38,122 nucleotides of DNA. Origin: Longimicrobiaceae bacterium. GTDB lineage: Bacteria; Gemmatimonadota; Gemmatimonadetes; Longimicrobiales; Longimicrobiaceae. This document shows, in pieces, positions 8,094-17,530 of the stretch. Numbering within the stretch: position 1 is the first letter of the stretch; every line of letters begins with the position of its first letter. Location: contig JAUJOM010000004.1 in NCBI GenBank assembly GCA_030447645.1, forward strand, positions 70,845 through 108,966, in the 5' to 3' direction. A model generated the notes under the pieces. The model was not told where the DNA came from. It was given only the letters and a program-made list of their open reading frames with translations, and made no database searches. The position numbers and the translations under genes were made by a program.

Positions 8094-8119
8094 GAGTGTG
8101 GAGCTGCAGCTCCACACTC
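8094..8119. repeat. perfect 26-bp palindrome in the lipoprotein promoter region
   Basis: The half-site is GAGTGTGGAGCTG, followed without spacer by its exact reverse complement. It starts 26 bp upstream of the ATG at 8068 and lies just downstream of an AT-rich TATGTATA-like stretch on the - strand. It could be a repressor operator at the transcription start or a 5' mRNA hairpin. There is no T run after it on either strand, so it is not a normal terminator for the upstream gene. Confidence 0.7.
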
Positions 8120-8163
8120 CTATACATACACGCTCTTGTGCTAAAATGTTGGTGATGCGCGCC

Positions 8164-10182
8164 CTACTGCGCAACCCCCCTCGGCTGCGGCTCCACCCGA
8201 ACGATCCACAAGCCGTTGTGCATGTCGTTTACGTAGGCCAGCCCGTTTTTCACCACCACACCCCAGGTCATGGCCGAATTCTGCACCCGCCCCTGCATGT
8301 CGGCGGTGTGGAGGTGGGCGATCTCACGCCCCTGGGCTCGCAGGTCTCCCCGGAGTTCGCCCGAGATGTCGAACACCCGGAAGCCCGCGTTGTACGCGCC
8401 CATGTACAGCCGGTCGCCGTCGATCCAGATGTTGTGCACACCGCCAAACTCCGGCTCGTACCAGGCAACGGAGCGCGGATTGTCCATGTCGCTGACATCC
8501 ACCACCTGCAATCGCCCATACGCTCGACCGGCCGCCGCGTCCCTGGCACCTGCCACCGGCATCGCCGGGAACACTTCGTCCGCGATGAAGACGTAGTTCT
8601 TGTGCCGCCATGCGGTGTGGGTCCCGCGAATGAAGCCCGGGCCACCCGCGGCCTCCACGTTCCGGTACAGCGCGTTTAGATCATACTTGAACTGGGACAC
8701 GAGCTGCGGGTTGGAGGGACTGCCACCCTTGATTCCGTTCCCCACATCCAGAATGACCAGGTTGTCGTTCCAGTAGCTCAGGTACGCAAGGCCGTCCCGC
8801 ACGTCCACGTCGTGCAGCGTGCGCCCCGCCTCCGAGCGGGGCGTGCGCCACTGCGCCACCTCACGGGGCTTGGAGGGATCGCTGATGTCGAGGATGTGCA
8901 ACGCACCGGTACCATCGTTGGTGAGGTACACGTGCGTCCCATGTCTGGGCTGCTGATACACGAACGCCGAGTGGACACCGGCGGTCACCCCTTCCGTAAA
9001 CTCCGCGATCGGCTTCGGCCGGGCGGGGTCCTCCAGCGAGGCGATCACGATGCCGTTGCGCCGGGTGGATGCCCCCTCTCGAGTGAAGACCAGGAATCGG
9101 CCGTCCGGTGTGGTCATCAGGTCGTTGATCCGGCGTGCATCCACCACCAGCGAGTCGGTGATCGTCGGGCGCGCCGGGTTGGAGATGTCGATCGCGTACA
9201 GGCGGTCACCACCCCCACCGGTTCCCAGATAGGCGAAGCGGCCGTTGGGGTGCACCCAAACTTCTTCCGTATTGAAGGCAGTGCGTGGGAGCCGCCCTAC
9301 AACCGTGAGCGGCCGGCGAACGTCGCGAGCGGTGAGGCGCACCACTGCGTCCACACTGCGGTTGCCGTAGTTCGCCATGACGACGTACTCGCCGGGCTCG
9401 TAGCCGACAAACGCACCCTCCGCGTTGACCTGCCCATTACCTGGAGACACGCTCCAGGTTGGGGTCAACCCAGTCACCGCTCTTCCGGCCGCATCCCGTG
9501 GCAAAGCCTGGAAGCGGATCACATCTCCGGTGCGTGCCTCCCGGCTGGACGGCGTGATCTGGACCGAGGCGATGGGAGTCGCCACCACCGTCACCGGAAC
9601 CGCCGCCGTCGCACTTCCCGCGGTTCCGGTGATGCGGGCCTGCCCCGGCGCCACTGCCACCAGCTGTCCCTGCTCAGTCACCCGTGCGATAGCGGGGTTG
9701 CTGCTCCGGTACCCGATGCGATCCTGCCGCTCGTCCCCCGCCGTTGAAAGTACGCGCCCGGTGAGGCGGATACGCTGCCCGACCGCAAGCCTGGCATTCG
9801 CCGGTGCGACTTCGACACGAGCCGCTGGACCCGGCACCATACGAATCTGCACCCGCTCCACCACCGGAGCGGCTCCGGGGACGACGGCTGCGATCCCCAC
9901 CGGCATCACGCCCGTGGAGCCGGAGCGAATGAGCCCATCGGCCTCTACGACTCCTTCAAAACCTGCTCCCGCCTGCGCAAAGCGAATCTGCGCGTTAGGG
10001 ACCGGCCGCCCGCTGGCATCAAGCGCTTCCACCCGCAGCCGCAGCGTGTCCCCCGCAATCATGGTGCGGTCGTGCGGGTGAACCACCAGCCGGGCGATGG
10101 GTGATGGGGGAACCTGCACCTGCGAGGGCTGCTGCTGGGTTTGCTGCATCAGTGCGAGCAGCGCGAACGCGGAAACGATCAT
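8164..10182 (-). CDS. secreted Ig-like / LVIVD-repeat beta-propeller protein
   Basis: A 672-residue protein starting with a short signal sequence (IVSAFALLALMQQ). Residues about 25-290 hold three Ig-like domains; one is a clear bacterial Ig-like group 2 repeat (YRSSNPAIARVTEQGQ... APGQARITGTAG). Residues about 295-670 form a propeller of LVIVD-type repeats: RLYAIDISNPARP, ALHILDISDPSKP, NLVILDVGNG, RLQVVDVSDMDNP and GFRVFDISGEL, with HD-containing loops (LHDVDVRDGLAYLSYW). Such proteins are surface or periplasmic and often bind polymers or partners; the ligand is unknown. No strong Shine-Dalgarno precedes the ATG at 10182. The gene follows the DUF1501 gene by 81 bp and may be in the same transcription unit. 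Confidence 0.85.
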   Translation of the reverse strand: MIVSAFALLALMQQTQQQPSQVQVPPSPIARLVVHPHDRTMIAGDTLRLRVEALDASGRPVPNAQIRFAQAGAGFEGVVEADGLIRSGSTGVMPVGIAAVVPGAAPVVERVQIRMVPGPAARVEVAPANARLAVGQRIRLTGRVLSTAGDERQDRIGYRSSNPAIARVTEQGQLVAVAPGQARITGTAGSATAAVPVTVVATPIASVQITPSSREARTGDVIRFQALPRDAAGRAVTGLTPTWSVSPGNGQVNAEGAFVGYEPGEYVVMANYGNRSVDAVVRLTARDVRRPLTVVGRLPRTAFNTEEVWVHPNGRFAYLGTGGGGDRLYAIDISNPARPTITDSLVVDARRINDLMTTPDGRFLVFTREGASTRRNGIVIASLEDPARPKPIAEFTEGVTAGVHSAFVYQQPRHGTHVYLTNDGTGALHILDISDPSKPREVAQWRTPRSEAGRTLHDVDVRDGLAYLSYWNDNLVILDVGNGIKGGSPSNPQLVSQFKYDLNALYRNVEAAGGPGFIRGTHTAWRHKNYVFIADEVFPAMPVAGARDAAAGRAYGRLQVVDVSDMDNPRSVAWYEPEFGGVHNIWIDGDRLYMGAYNAGFRVFDISGELRGDLRAQGREIAHLHTADMQGRVQNSAMTWGVVVKNGLAYVNDMHNGLWIVRVEPQPRGVAQ

Positions 10183-10263
10183 CAGACTTGGGAGTTCAGG
10201 TAAGCATGAGGTGATGTAGACCAGAAGATACCCAGAGAGTCGAAAGAGCGTTCCGCCACGGCG

Positions 10264-11604
10264 CTAGCCGGAAAGCACGCCCCGAAAGCGACGCACCTCC
10301 ACCTCATAGCCGGGGAATACCCGGTCGATCTTTTCCGCACCGAGGTGCCGCGTGGCGACTTCGGCGAACACGTCCCGGAAGTCCGTGGTCATCGCCAGGT
10401 CCCGCCCCTCGTAGAGCTGCTCTCGTGCCAGCCCCGGCCAATCGCCCAGGACTCTGCCGCCCCGTACTCCGCCCCCGAGCACCAGCATGCAGTTGGCGTG
10501 ACCATGGTCGGTGCCCCCGGAGCCGTTCTCCGCCGCCGTGCGTCCGAACTCGGAGGCGGTAAGCACCACCACGTCCTCCATGCGGTCGCCCAGATCGTCG
10601 TACAGCGCACGCACGCCCTGCCCGAACTCGGCGAGTCGGCGCGCGAGCTGACCATCGGTCCCGCCTTGCGCGACATGAGTGTCCCAGCCGCCCAGGTCCG
10701 CGAATGCAACCTCCACCCCCACGTCAGCCTTGATCAACTGCGCGATCTGTCGCAGCGAGCGTCCGAACTCGCCCGCGGGGTACCGAACGCCCTCGCGCGA
10801 CTGGTAGCGGCTCGGATTGACGCCCCGGAGGATGGCGGCGGCCTCGAAGGCGTCCTCCGCCGCCGCGGACACGATGTCGCCCTTGGGACGGGCACCATAC
10901 ATTCGCTCAAAGGTGCCGCCGAGCGCGCCGCCCCGCCCCTCGGCCACGCCGAAGCGCTCCAGATCCCGGATCGCCAGGGTGGGGTGCTCCCCCTGGAGCA
11001 TCCGCGGCAGCGCCGCTCCGAGCGCCACGCCACGGAGCGCCGGGTGCGATCCGGCGGCGAGCCCCACTTGCCCGACGGCGTGGTCCCGCGCGTGAGCCCT
11101 GGGGTCGGCCAGGGTGCGACCGTCGCACCCCGGGCCGGAGCACCCTGTGTGCTGCAGGACGCGGTTCAGCCACCCTTCGCGCTCGGACCTGGCGCCGGGC
11201 ATGCCGGTCTCCATGAAGTCCTGCGCCTCGAAGTGCGAGCGCGTAGGGTGCGGCGAGCCCACGGCGTGCACCACCGCCATTTCACCCTTGCGGTACAGCT
11301 CGGCTAGCGGGTGCAGCGAGGGGTGCAGGGCAAAGAATCCGTTCAGGTCCGTGGCTCCCGCCGGGTTGCCCCGTTGAGGGGCGGCGACGGCGATGGAGCG
11401 CCGTGCGGCGTAGTAGCCGGGGTCGCCGAACGGGATCACCATGTTCAGCCCGTCCACCGCCCCACGCTGAAACACCACCACCAGCGTCTTGCGGCGCGCG
11501 GCACCGCTGGTCTGGGCGAGCAGGGAGCGGCGGATGAAGTCCGGCTCCAGCCCCATCGCGAGCAGCGCCAGGGCACCCTGCTTCATGAAAACTCGACGAT
11601 TCAT
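10264..11604 (-). CDS. DUF1501 family protein, Tat-exported
   Basis: A 446-residue member of the DUF1501 family (alkaline-phosphatase-like fold). The N-terminus is a twin-arginine signal (NRRVFMKQG followed by ALALLAMG). Family landmarks are VVVFQRGAVDGLNMVIPFGDPGYY, DLGGWDTHVAQGG, VVLTASEFGRTAAENG and GTDHGHANCMLVLGG. These genes are almost always paired with DUF1800 genes, as here: the DUF1800 stop is 9 bp upstream. The pair is widespread in secretion-rich phyla, but the biochemical role is not established. The gene is intact, unlike its partner. Confidence 0.93.
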   Translation of the reverse strand: MNRRVFMKQGALALLAMGLEPDFIRRSLLAQTSGAARRKTLVVVFQRGAVDGLNMVIPFGDPGYYAARRSIAVAAPQRGNPAGATDLNGFFALHPSLHPLAELYRKGEMAVVHAVGSPHPTRSHFEAQDFMETGMPGARSEREGWLNRVLQHTGCSGPGCDGRTLADPRAHARDHAVGQVGLAAGSHPALRGVALGAALPRMLQGEHPTLAIRDLERFGVAEGRGGALGGTFERMYGARPKGDIVSAAAEDAFEAAAILRGVNPSRYQSREGVRYPAGEFGRSLRQIAQLIKADVGVEVAFADLGGWDTHVAQGGTDGQLARRLAEFGQGVRALYDDLGDRMEDVVVLTASEFGRTAAENGSGGTDHGHANCMLVLGGGVRGGRVLGDWPGLAREQLYEGRDLAMTTDFRDVFAEVATRHLGAEKIDRVFPGYEVEVRRFRGVLSG

Positions 11605-12251
11605 GGCGACCTCTCAGCGACGTTGAAAGTCCGGCGAGCCCAGCACCAGGCCGAGCGCACGGGGGGCACCTCCCTGCCCGGCGAGCTCCTGCTGGATGAC
11701 CTGGGCCAGCCGCGGGCGAGGCGCTCCGGCGAACACCCGCGCGATCAGCGCATCCAGCGGCACTGGGGCCATCTCCGCGCGCACCCCGGGGACCCGGCCG
11801 GAAGCCAGGGCCAGCCCGAAGTTCATCCGGTTCAGCATCGCGCCACTATTGGTCCAGTCCTCGGACATCGTCGGGTATCCCGTCGGCGCGGTCTGGTAGT
11901 ACGGCAGGTGCCCAAAGGTACGCAGCGTCTGCATGACGCCGCGTGGGTTCGCCACCGTGGCGTCGGTGACCCGCAGCGCGCTCACTACCAGTTCAAACGG
12001 GGTCTTCACCTTGGCCTCGCGGTGGCGGGCGGCGTAGAATTCCTCCGCGGTGAACAGCGCTCGCGTGACTTCGCGCAGGTCGCCGCCGGTGCGCAGGAAC
12101 ACCCCCGCCTCATGGTCCTCCAGCGCCGGGGGTGGAGGATCCGCCACGACGCGGCGCACCAGCTGGGTGGCAACGGGGCGCGCGGTCGCCGGGTGTCGGG
12201 CGAGCAGGGCAAGGACGTAGTTTTCATCACCGTCCTGCTTGCCGCGCCCTG

Positions 12252-12279
12252 CCAGGTAGTACAGCATCGCCGGGTGCTG
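12252..12279. repeat. 28-bp exact direct repeat, copy inside DUF1800 (unexpected place)
   Basis: Identical to 12753-12780, 501 bp away. On the - strand it encodes HPAMLYYL. Here it interrupts the place where the family normally has a KTVLG...AGRGKQDG stretch. Confidence 0.9.
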
Positions 12280-12752
12280 CGACGCGCCAGAACGGTCTTG
12301 GCATAGTCCGCGGTCGTGCATCGCCGAGGCTCTCGGAAGGCTGCACAAGCGGATTGACTGGTGATCGTCGATGTGCTGCGGCGGGCGTCGAGGTCCGACA
12401 GAAGCGTATTCGTGCCCCCCGGCCATATCCCATGCGCGCGCCACCCTGCCCCGCCCCCTGGTTCCGCGCGGATCGTCCACCTGGTCCCCCGTGAATGCGC
12501 CTGGTGGAGAGGCGGAGGCGCGCGCCACGGCGACAACGTCCTGCTGCGTGTCAGGAGGAGCAGATCGAGCGCCGTTGACGCCCAGCGTGTGCCGCAGCTG
12601 GTGCCCATCAGCTCGCGGGCGTAGTTTTCGTTGAGCTTCGCCACGGAACGGCATGCGCCGCCCGGACAACTCCTGGGGCAAGGTGGCGGGCAGCTCGCCT
12701 TCAGCAACGCCGTGGTGCGCGGTGCTGTCCGGCGCGGCGCTGCGCCAGTTGT

Positions 12753-12780
12753 CCAGGTAGTACAGCATCGCCGGGTGCTG
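12753..12780. repeat. 28-bp exact direct repeat, copy at the expected DUF1800 motif
   Basis: This copy encodes HPAMLYYLDNW at the position expected for the family, so it is likely the original and 12252-12279 the intruder. Confidence 0.9.
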
Positions 12781-13625
12781 GGCCATCCGACACCGGGAGC
12801 CCGGCGCGCAGCAGGTCCTCGAACTGAACCGGGGAACCGCCGAACACGTGCGGAACCGGATCGCGGTGCGCAGGATGTCGCATAGTCCGCCACCAGCCAC
12901 TTGTTGGGCCCCTTGCCCCAGAAGACGTTGAAGTGGTTGAACCAGAAGTCGGTCATCACGTCTTCCAGCTGCCGCTCGGTGACGACGGCACGCGTCACTT
13001 TGCCGCCGATCATCTGCTGGGCCAGCGCGGCGGGGCTCTCAGGGCCCTTTTTTCGCCCCCTGGGTCGCTGGACTGCCCGCATCACAGCCGTATCCGCCAT
13101 TCGCATGTTCGGCCGGGTAAGCTGGGCGCGCCCGGGTTGCTTGCGGCGCGCCTGGGCACTGTCCGCCATCATCTTGCCATTGGCGCTGCGTTGTGCCTGC
13201 CGTCGTGCGGCACTCGGCGGAGGAAAGGCCTGATACAACTCGGCCACGCTCATGCCGAGCGCCGGAAACCCGGCAAGCCGCGCCTGAACCGCGGAGTCGT
13301 TGATCCGCTGGGGATGGAGCTGCCGGTCCAGCCACTTGTCCCGGCCGAGCGCGAGCACCTGGGTACGTCCGCCGGGCGAGCGCCCCAGGTGGCGCGCTGC
13401 AGCAGATGGACGGCGCGCGCGGTGTCGCCCGGCGTTTGGACGACCAGTGAAAGCGAAAGTAGCAGAGGAGCGGCGAGGAGCGGCATAGGTCACCCGGAGC
13501 ACGCGTGGAATAGGCTACCTCAACAGGTACAGCTCAGCTCCCGAAAGTGTTGGGCATCGTAGGCCAGCCCATTCATCTCATCGAAGAAGCACGCGCGCAG
13601 CCCTCCTGAGGAAAACCGCTCTGGA

Positions 13626-14174
13626 CTAGCTCTTGAGATTGGCCAGGTACTTCTTCCGGAATTTCGCCACCTTGGGTGCAATCACGATCTGGCAGTACCC
13701 CTGGTTCGGGTTCCGCCGGTAGTAGTCCCGGTGGTACTCCCCGGCCGGGAAGAACTCGGAAAACTCGGCGACCTCCGTCACGATGGGAGCGTTCCAGATC
13801 CCGGCCCCGTTCATCTCCGCGATCACCTGCCCCGCCGTGGCCTTCTGCTCCGGCGAGTGATAAAAGATTGCCGAGCGGTACTGCGTGCCCACGTCGGCCC
13901 CCTGACGGTTCAGGGTGGTGGGATCGTGAACGGTGAAGAACACCTCCAGGATCTGCCTGAAGGAAACCACCTCCGGATCGAAGGTGACCTGAATCACCTC
14001 CGCATGCCCGGTGCGCCCGGTGCAAACCTGCTCGTAGGAGGGATTGGGAACCTGGCCACCCGAATAGCCGGACTCCACCGTCTCGACCCCCCTTAGCTCG
14101 TCAAACACCGCTTCGACGCACCAGAAGCACCCTGCGCCCAGAGTGGCAACTTCCCTGTTCGGGCTTGAATCCAT
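13626..14174 (-). CDS. msrA: peptide-methionine (S)-S-oxide reductase MsrA
   Basis: A 182-residue enzyme that reduces methionine-S-sulfoxide in proteins. The catalytic motif GCFWC is at 15-19 with the nucleophile Cys16, followed by VEAVFDELRGV, the conserved GYSGG, and VCTGRTGHAEVIQVTFDP. A resolving-type cysteine lies in NQGYCQIVI. The length is typical for a stand-alone MsrA. The ATG at 14174 is preferred: GAGGAG lies 11 bases upstream, and a GTG at 14210 would lie inside the upstream hydrolase gene. The hydrolase stop is 16 bp upstream, so both are probably co-transcribed. No signal peptide, so cytoplasmic. Confidence 0.96.
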   Translation of the reverse strand: MDSSPNREVATLGAGCFWCVEAVFDELRGVETVESGYSGGQVPNPSYEQVCTGRTGHAEVIQVTFDPEVVSFRQILEVFFTVHDPTTLNRQGADVGTQYRSAIFYHSPEQKATAGQVIAEMNGAGIWNAPIVTEVAEFSEFFPAGEYHRDYYRRNPNQGYCQIVIAPKVAKFRKKYLANLKS

Positions 14175-14190
14175 GGCTTGCTGTACTCCT

Positions 14191-14847
14191 CTATGTATCG
14201 GCTTGCTCACTCGTTTCCGCTTCGATCCACTGCACCGCCGCGGCTAACTCCTCCGGCGCGATCCCATGGCCGATGGGACCGTCCCAGGTGGCAAGGTCCG
14301 CGCCCGCCGCGTTCAGCAGCGCCCGCCCCTCGATCGCCAGGCTGTAGGGGATGCTGGGGTCGTACATTCCGTGTCCCCAAAAGAAGCGGGTGCCGCGTAC
14401 CGTTTCCGGTGTGGCACGCACGCTCGGGTGGTCCGCCAGGAAGCCGCTGAAGTTGAGTACCCGCGGCACCGCTCCCGGGTTGCTCAGCGCATATGCGAGG
14501 CTCATGGTGCCGCCCTGCGAAAACCCGCCCAGGACGAGCGGTCCCGGCTGGACCGGGAGCTGCCCCGGAAGCTCAGCCAGCAACTCCGCGAGGGCTTCCA
14601 GTGATGCCGTGAAGCTGGCGGGCTCCGGGCGGTTTCGGCCGAGGAAGCGATACCATGCCCAGCCGGACCCGTAGCCCCACGGCGCACCGGGAAAGGGTGC
14701 GCGTGGAGCCACCAGGATGGTGTCCGCGGGGAGGCCCGGCGCCAGGCCCAGGAGGTCGTGCTCGTCGCTGCCGCGGCCATGCAGCAGCACAAGGAGCGGC
14801 GCGCCGTCACGCGCGCCGCTCGGGATTCGGTGCTGAAAGGTGAGCAG
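14191..14847 (-). CDS. phospholipase/carboxylesterase-type alpha/beta hydrolase, probable CTG start
   Basis: A 218-residue hydrolase of the phospholipase/carboxylesterase (YpfH-like) family. The oxyanion-hole strand is LVLLHGRGSDEHDLL, the nucleophile elbow is GFSQGG, the acid is in HGMYDPSIPY and the histidine in GPIGHGI. The frame is open upstream only to the TAG at 14851-14853. A GTG at 14790 would cut off the first beta-strand. GGGGAGG at 14854-14860 sits 6 bases before an in-frame CTG at 14847, giving the expected N-terminus (LTFQHRIPSG...). So translation probably starts at CTG and is coupled to the S46 peptidase gene that stops 3 bp upstream. Substrate: probably a short acyl ester; not determined. 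Confidence 0.85.
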   Translation of the reverse strand: MLTFQHRIPSGARDGAPLLVLLHGRGSDEHDLLGLAPGLPADTILVAPRAPFPGAPWGYGSGWAWYRFLGRNRPEPASFTASLEALAELLAELPGQLPVQPGPLVLGGFSQGGTMSLAYALSNPGAVPRVLNFSGFLADHPSVRATPETVRGTRFFWGHGMYDPSIPYSLAIEGRALLNAAGADLATWDGPIGHGIAPEELAAAVQWIEAETSEQADT

Positions 14848-14850
14848 GGC

Positions 14851-17530
14851 CTACCTCCCCGCGGTGGTGCGCGGAGCGACGGTCCGGCCGCTCATCAGCT
14901 CGTTCACCAGGTGCTGAGCCCGGTACACACTGCGCAGCGACTCCAGCATGCCGGCGGAGTGCACCGAGATCGTCCGGTTCCGGGTTTCATCGAAGATGAA
15001 GCTGCCGGGGAGCGAATCCAGGTTGCCGTCGAACGCCAGCCCCACCACCTCCGAGTTCTGGTTAACCACCGGTGAGCCCGAGTTGCCGCCGATGATGTCA
15101 TTGGTCGAAACGAAGTTGTACGGCGTCTGCAGGTTCAGGCCGGGCACCGGCCGGGTCCAGCGCGCCGGCAGGCTGAAGTCGCCCTGGTTGTTGAAGCCGA
15201 GCGCCCGGTTGTACAGGCCGTAGAAGGTGGTCTTGGGCGGATGAACCGTCCCGTTCGCCTCGAACCCCTTCACCACACCGTCCGCAAGACGCAGGGTGAA
15301 GGTGGCGTCGGGTGGGACGGCCGTGCCGTACACCGCGTAGAAGCCGCGACCCAGCTCGTTGCGACGCAGGGTTTCCCGCTGAGTAAGCGCCGCCATCTGC
15401 TGCTGCCGGGTCATGACCGTGGGCAGGACCTCGCGCGCAATGCGAATCACCGGATCGTTGGATGCCGCAACCGCGGCGCTTCCGCCCGCCAGCAGGCGCT
15501 GGCGCGCGGTCGTGGAGGAGCGAATCCAGGTTGCCGTCGAACGCCAGCCCCACCACCTCCGAGTTCTGGTTGACCACCGGCGAGCCCGAGTTGCCGCCGA
15601 TGATGTCGTTGGTCGAAACGAAGTTGTACGGCGTCTGCAGATTGAAGCCGGCCGCGGGCCGGGCCCAGCGCGGCGGCAGGCTGAAGTCGCCCTGGTTGTT
15701 GAAGCCGAGTGAGCGGTTGTACAGCCCGTAAAAGGTCGTCTTGGGCGGATGCACCGTGCCGTTCGCCTCGAAGCCGCGCACCACACCATCCGCCAGGCGC
15801 AGGGTGAAGGTGGCGTCGGGTGGCACGGCGGTGCCGTACACCGCGTAGAAGCCACGCCCCAGCTCGTTGCGGCGCAGGGTTTCCCGCTGCGTAAGCGCCG
15901 CCATCTGCTGCTGCCGGGTGTTCACCGTGGGCAGCACCTCACGCGCGATCCGGAGCACCGGATCGTTGGATGCCGCCACTGCGGCGCTTCCACCCGCCAG
16001 CAGGCGCTGGCGCGCCGTCGTATCCGCCAGCGTGTACCCGCTCACGATTTCGCGCGCCGCCACGTCCGGTGTCCGGCCGGCCAGCACCGTGCGCAGGACC
16101 TGGTCATTGGGGACGTTCTGCTGCGCCACCCGGAGCAGCGCCGCCAGCTCGATGGTCTGCTCTTCCCGCGAGCGCGGGTCCGCCGCCAGCGCGGCCGTAC
16201 GAAACTGCGGATTGTTGGGCATCTCCGCCGCGCGTACCAGCGCCATCGCCTGGCCCAGGGGTCCGGTGGTCAGGTACGCGTTGTAAAGCAGGCCGGGGGC
16301 AAGCTGCCGCTTTTCAGCCTGAATGGCAGTCAGCGAGTCCCAAAGCGCCCCGTAACGCCCTTGCAGCTCCGGGTTCTTGGCGACCGATGCGCGGAAATCC
16401 CGCTCAAAGGCGACCTTGCGGCCGAAGAGTGCCGGGTCCTGGGCGCCCTGGTAGCGGCCCTCGATGGCCTTGATGCTGTTTTCGATGCTGAAGAGCTGGT
16501 CCCGCAATTCCAGCCGGCGGGCCTCGTTCTGGGCGCCGATCTGGCGGATGGCGTCGCGCCGGGCACGCAGCACCGCGAGCTGCGAGGTTTGCTGCACGTC
16601 CCGCAGGTACTCGAGCTGCGCGTTGGTGAACTGCCGCTGCGTGGAGCCGGGGTTCCCCACCACGAACACCGGCTCGCCCTCACGCGCACCCTGCGCGCTC
16701 CAGCGCAGGTAGTTGGGGGCGCGGAAGGGGCGGCCGTTCTCGTCATATACCCGGTACAGCGCCATGTCCAGCGCGTAGCGGGGATAGTTGAAGTTGTCGG
16801 GGTCCCCGCCGAAGAAGGCGATCTGCTGCTCCGGGGCGAAGACGAGCCGCACGTCGTCGAAGCGCTTGTAACCGTACCGCGAGTAGCGGCCGCCGTTGTA
16901 AAACTCCACCACCTGGTAGCGCATCCGGTTGGCGGAGTCGGGGCGCTGCAGCTCGTTGCGCAGGGCCGTTTGGCGTGCCAAGCGCTCCTGCTCCGTGCCC
17001 TGGCCGGCGAAGGCCGCGGTCATCCGCTCGGTGACGTCCTCGATGGTGACCAGCTGCTCCACGAACAGGTTGGGCACGCGGCGCTCGGCGGCGCGCGTGT
17101 TGGCCTGGAAGCCGTTGGTGAGCAGGTCTTCCCCGGTGCGCTGCACGTCCGCCAGGGTGGGCACCGCGCAGTGATGGTTGGTCAGCACCAATCCTTCCGG
17201 AGACACGAACGAGGCGGAGCACCAGGTGGCGAAGCGCAGCGCCGACATGCGCACGTTGTCCAGCCACGCCTGGCTGGGCCGAAAGTTGTAGGTGCGCTGC
17301 AGGTAGTCCAGCGGCGGAAAGTCGAAGGTCCACATCCGGCCGGCATCGAACGGCCGGGCGCGGATCGTGTCCGACAGCTGCATGGCGGGCGCGGGTGCCG
17401 CCGGAGTCGCGGCAACCGGTGCCGCTGCGGGCTGCAGCGGAGCAACGGACGCGGCGGGAGCACACCCCACCGCCAGCGCCACAATGGGTGCTGCCCACAA
17501 TGCCCGAACGTAAGAACGCGGGTCGATCAT
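14851..17530 (-). pseudogene. S46 family dipeptidyl-peptidase, disrupted by internal tandem duplication
   Basis: Family S46 (DPP7/DPP11-type) serine peptidase that removes dipeptides from the N-terminus of peptides in the periplasm. A lipoprotein signal (ALAVGC) precedes the catalytic-histidine motif TNHHC, and the nucleophile motif GGNSGSPV occurs twice because of the duplication. The ATG at 17530 has GGAAGG 7 bases upstream. The frame is open from 17530 to about 15514, where it runs out of phase into a second copy of the C-terminal third; the correct C-terminus (RNRTISVHSAGMLESL...) is read in another frame to the TAG at 14851. Removing one 508-bp period gives exactly 724 codons including stop, the normal family length. 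The gene may be intact in the organism. Confidence 0.88.
15010..16021. repeat. imperfect tandem duplication, period 508 bp, within the S46 gene
   Basis: Copy 1 is 15518-16021 and copy 2 is 15010-15513. They align without gaps but differ at scattered bases, many of them silent; the encoded copies differ at about nine residues (for example VRGFEAN versus VKGFEAN, WARPAAGF versus WTRPVPGL). Because 508 is not a multiple of three, the copies are in different frames. Confidence 0.92.

Larger units (their letters stand above)
11614..13486 (-). pseudogene. DUF1800 family gene broken by multiple frameshifts
   Basis: The protein is recognisable across three frames. A signal peptide and LLQRATWGARPADV are read from ATG 13486. 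Then, from about 13375 to 12890, a second frame gives WLDRQLHPQRIND and the DUF1800 core TDFWFNHFNVFWGKGPNKW. From 12890 to 12240 conserved pieces hop between frames: PHVFG, FEDLL, HPAMLYYLDNWRSAAPD, NENYARELM, HTLGVNG and TQQDVVAVARA. From about 12245 to 11614 a third frame is intact (LLARHPATARPVATQLVRR to LGLVLGSPDFQRR). At least six indels are needed. Between them codons look normal, which is unlike slow decay. Either the assembly is poor here or the gene was very recently disrupted. It pairs with the DUF1501 gene 9 bp downstream. Confidence 0.88.

Noticed and set aside
12006..13502. A single 498-codon gene on the - strand in the DUF1800 area
   Set aside because: Only its middle (about 13375-12890) is DUF1800 sequence; the rest is out-of-frame Arg/Thr/Pro-rich translation.
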